This document shows, in pieces, positions 62,859-64,000 of a stretch of 64,000 nt of DNA; position 1 is the stretch's first letter; every line of letters starts with the position of its first letter. The translations under genes and the position numbers were made by a program. The DNA is taken from positions 124,001-188,000 of the forward strand of contig NZ_PVTE01000008.1 of NCBI RefSeq assembly GCF_003002825.1. Reading direction: 5' to 3'. The stretch is from Spirosoma oryzae (GTDB lineage Bacteria > Bacteroidota > Bacteroidia > Cytophagales > Spirosomataceae). Under the pieces are notes generated by a model. It worked only from the letters and a program-made list of their open reading frames with translations, searched no databases and was not told the origin of the DNA.

Positions 62859-62900
62859 ACAACATGGGGCCGATCAGCATGATCGGCCCCATGTTGTTTA
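62856..62900 (+). terminator. 21-bp perfect stem terminator after DUF3109
   Basis: The arms 62856-62876 and 62880-62900 are exact complements around GCA. The stem begins within the stop codon. GGGGCC/GGCCCC gives a strong core and TTGTTTA follows. Confidence 0.85.
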
Positions 62901-62908
62901 CTTTGGTA

Positions 62909-62930
62909 GAGACGCAATCCTTTGCGTCTC
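62909..62930. repeat. GAGACGCAA hairpin repeat
   Basis: GAGACGCAA and its complement TTGCGTCTC flank TCCT. This word pair, often preceded by GTA as here, is one I recall as a dispersed intergenic repeat in several phyla. It lies in the space before the Cys-rich protein gene stop. Confidence 0.6.
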
Positions 62931-63002
62931 ACCGCCGGACGGTTTATGTTGGCGTAGGCGACTGGCGCGGGATGAGACGTTAAGGCCAGTTCGATCGCGT
63001 TT

Positions 63003-63395
63003 CTACACTGTCGTTGCCTGTATCCGTACGTTTCGCACTACCTCGTCGCAGCTGGCGCAGGCACGGGCTCCCTCCTGATGATACCACCGGCAGTTTGTTC
63101 GGATAGCGCAGGCTACCAACGTTTCCGCTGCCTTCCGGTTCATGGCGTCGACCACTTTACCAACCAGGCTGCACCCAGACTGCCCGGAATCCCAGTGCCC
63201 GCAACCCGATTTGGCGCAGTTGCTGGCGAAGCGAAACCGTTCCTCCGGTGCGCGTCCCTGCCGGGCCTTGTCGACAAATGTTTGATCGACGACGATGGGT
63301 TGGTCAAGATACTCGATTTGGCCGGTGGCAGTCTGCACACCGAACAGAGCGGCTCCGGGTTTGGCAATGGAGCTGGGACAGAGGAGGGAAGACAT
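63003..63395 (-). CDS. Cys-rich protein of the RiPP-like trio
   Basis: The ATG at 63395 gives 130 residues (MSSLLCPSSIAKPGAALFGV...); the longer frame begins with a TTG. The core has ERFRFASNCAKSGCGHWDSG and QSGCSLVGKVV, then LVACAIRTNCRWYHQEGARA and CASCDEVVRN. This spacing resembles a Cys-rich family often labelled nitrogen fixation protein in cyanobacteria and other phyla, which I recall only from memory. The Cys set suggests Fe-S or zinc binding. It lies 30 bp downstream of a GG-leader peptide gene on the same strand, so it may be a maturation or handling protein for that peptide. Confidence 0.75.
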   Translation of the reverse strand: MSSLLCPSSIAKPGAALFGVQTATGQIEYLDQPIVVDQTFVDKARQGRAPEERFRFASNCAKSGCGHWDSGQSGCSLVGKVVDAMNRKAAETLVACAIRTNCRWYHQEGARACASCDEVVRNVRIQATTV

Positions 63396-63425
63396 CAGCA
63401 GAGACAATGATTAGTGATGAACGGA

Positions 63426-63635
63426 CTAAAAGGGCTGGGTGGTGGTGGGATCGAGCCACAGGCCCAGTACCGGGAACGGAAGCTGATTCACGCCGACACC
63501 ACCGTTTACCTGATCCAGCAGTTCCGGGTTGGCCTGCCCCTGCTCATCCAGCTGCGCCAGTTGATTCATAAACTCTTCCTGACTGGTAGCCTGATTTTTC
63601 AGCGCGTCGATCTTGGTAGTAACCTGATTTTTCAT
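63426..63635 (-). CDS. double-glycine leader precursor peptide (RiPP candidate)
   Basis: The 69-residue peptide has an acidic, helical leader (QEEFMNQLAQLDEQGQANP) and a classical processing motif, ELLDQVNGG (Gly 45-46), as cut by C39-type peptidases. The predicted core has 23 residues, VGVNQLPFPVLGLWLDPTTT and QPF. It has three Thr, one Trp and one Asp but no Cys or Ser, so any modification would differ from lanthionine ring formation by Cys. A Cys-rich protein follows at 30 bp and an XRE regulator lies upstream. No peptidase-transporter is visible before the window ends. Confidence 0.68.
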   Translation of the reverse strand: MKNQVTTKIDALKNQATSQEEFMNQLAQLDEQGQANPELLDQVNGGVGVNQLPFPVLGLWLDPTTTQPF

Positions 63636-63755
63636 GACTGATGTTCGTTATTTGGTTTGTCTTTGTTTGCGAATCAAAGGTCCGGCGAGGATCGCTCGTA
63701 AGCCATAACAACCCGTTGTATCCGAGTCGATTAGCGACTGACTTAGTCGATTTGG

Positions 63756-63998
63756 TTATACGCTCTGCTGACGCAGGGCCGTAATCAGCAGATCGGGCAG
63801 CGCCATGTCGATCAGGTCGACAAGGGCTATTTTGTAGAGCGACGATAACTGTTGCAGAACCGACAGCGACAGTTCGGTTCGGCCGGTTTCCTTTTTACTG
63901 TAAGCGGCCTGACTGACACCAAGGTGAAAAGCAACGTATTCCTGCGGGTAACCATGGATTTCGCGCAGCTTGCGGAGTTTAGTCGATATAGGGTGCAT
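63756..63998 (-). CDS. XRE-family helix-turn-helix regulator (near the window edge)
   Basis: The 80-residue protein is a Cro/CI-type helix-turn-helix: STKLRKLREIHGYPQEYVAF, then GVSQAAYSKKETGRTELSL. The ATG at 63998 gives a natural start for this family, but only two bases remain upstream, so an extension cannot be ruled out. The C-terminal part (QLSSLYKIALVDLIDMA) is a short helical tail. It is transcribed towards the GG-leader peptide gene, 120 bp away, and may regulate it. Confidence 0.85.
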   Translation of the reverse strand: MHPISTKLRKLREIHGYPQEYVAFHLGVSQAAYSKKETGRTELSLSVLQQLSSLYKIALVDLIDMALPDLLITALRQQSV

Positions 63999-64000
63999 GG

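Noticed and set aside
1-64000. tRNA, rRNA, riboswitch or replication origin
   Set aside because: I saw no cloverleaf, rRNA block, known riboswitch core or DnaA-box cluster by eye. A covariance-model search would be needed to exclude small RNA genes.

Overview
The window looks like chromosomal DNA of a Spirosoma-like member of the Cytophagales (Bacteroidota). This rests on gene content: a Reg_prop/Y_Y_Y hybrid histidine kinase, a bacillithiol deacetylase (BshB1), a DUF3109 protein, a GxxExxY protein, GH105/GH106 pectin enzymes, TAnnTTTG-like promoter elements and weak ribosome binding sites. The genus is inferred from these traits, not proven. I saw no rRNA, tRNA, CRISPR array or transposase.

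Layout. 1-6.3 kb: the end of an unknown gene, an acyltransferase-3 protein, a large hybrid sensor kinase and a small secreted repeat protein. 6.4-10.4 kb: a hexuronate-type MFS transporter with mannonate dehydratase, then an Old Yellow Enzyme. 10.5-13.5 kb: a ModE-like winged-helix regulator followed by a TonB-dependent receptor, with a perfect 14+14 bp palindrome just before the receptor start. 13.7-19.9 kb: a GT2, an FAD oxidoreductase, a large propeller-like protein and an AlgX/SGNH-like protein, with hairpin repeats between some of them. 19.9-32.7 kb: mostly housekeeping and solitary metabolic genes (BshB1, a nitrilase homologue with altered catalytic residues, pyrophosphatase, GT2, TrmN6, RNase H, Crp/DUF3995, patatin, MBL hydrolase, VOC protein, AraC, PepT, MazG-like).

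32.7-33.6 kb: a lone GxxExxY gene between arrays of hairpin repeats. The arrays contain a 66-bp inverted repeat matching at 64 of 66 positions, so the unit looks like a cassette. 33.6-43.5 kb: MarC, a class V aminotransferase, AroQ, XerD, RsmA, MgtE, Dtd, a decayed lipoprotein-like gene, an O-methyltransferase and a LysM lytic transglycosylase. 44.0-52.3 kb: a tightly packed operon with a response regulator, a histidine kinase, a BcsB-like periplasmic protein, a small outer-membrane barrel, a GT2 with an N-terminal MshEN-like domain and a polytopic membrane protein. It is most likely a synthase-dependent exopolysaccharide system of unusual composition. 52.3-57.3 kb: a Nudix-type regulator facing a PQQ-type dehydrogenase/PKD/cytochrome c fusion, with two candidate operators between them, then ThuA-like and small secreted proteins. 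57.5-61.5 kb: GH106 and GH105 genes for rhamnogalacturonan breakdown, functionally matched to the hexuronate genes at 6.4-9.0 kb. 61.8-64 kb: a hypothetical gene, DUF3109, then a reverse-strand trio made of an XRE regulator, a double-glycine leader peptide and a Cys-rich protein, which is a candidate RiPP-like locus.

The intergenic spaces are rich in imperfect hairpin repeats of at least six word families (for example GTTTACGGTATAC-like, TTGAACTGTGATTCTTGTG-like, AACACAGAG-like and GAGACGCAA-like). Several run directly up to start or stop codons. The best candidates for something new are the GG-leader/Cys-rich trio, the MshEN-GT2/BcsB-like operon, the GxxExxY cassette and the ModE-like/TonB receptor pair.
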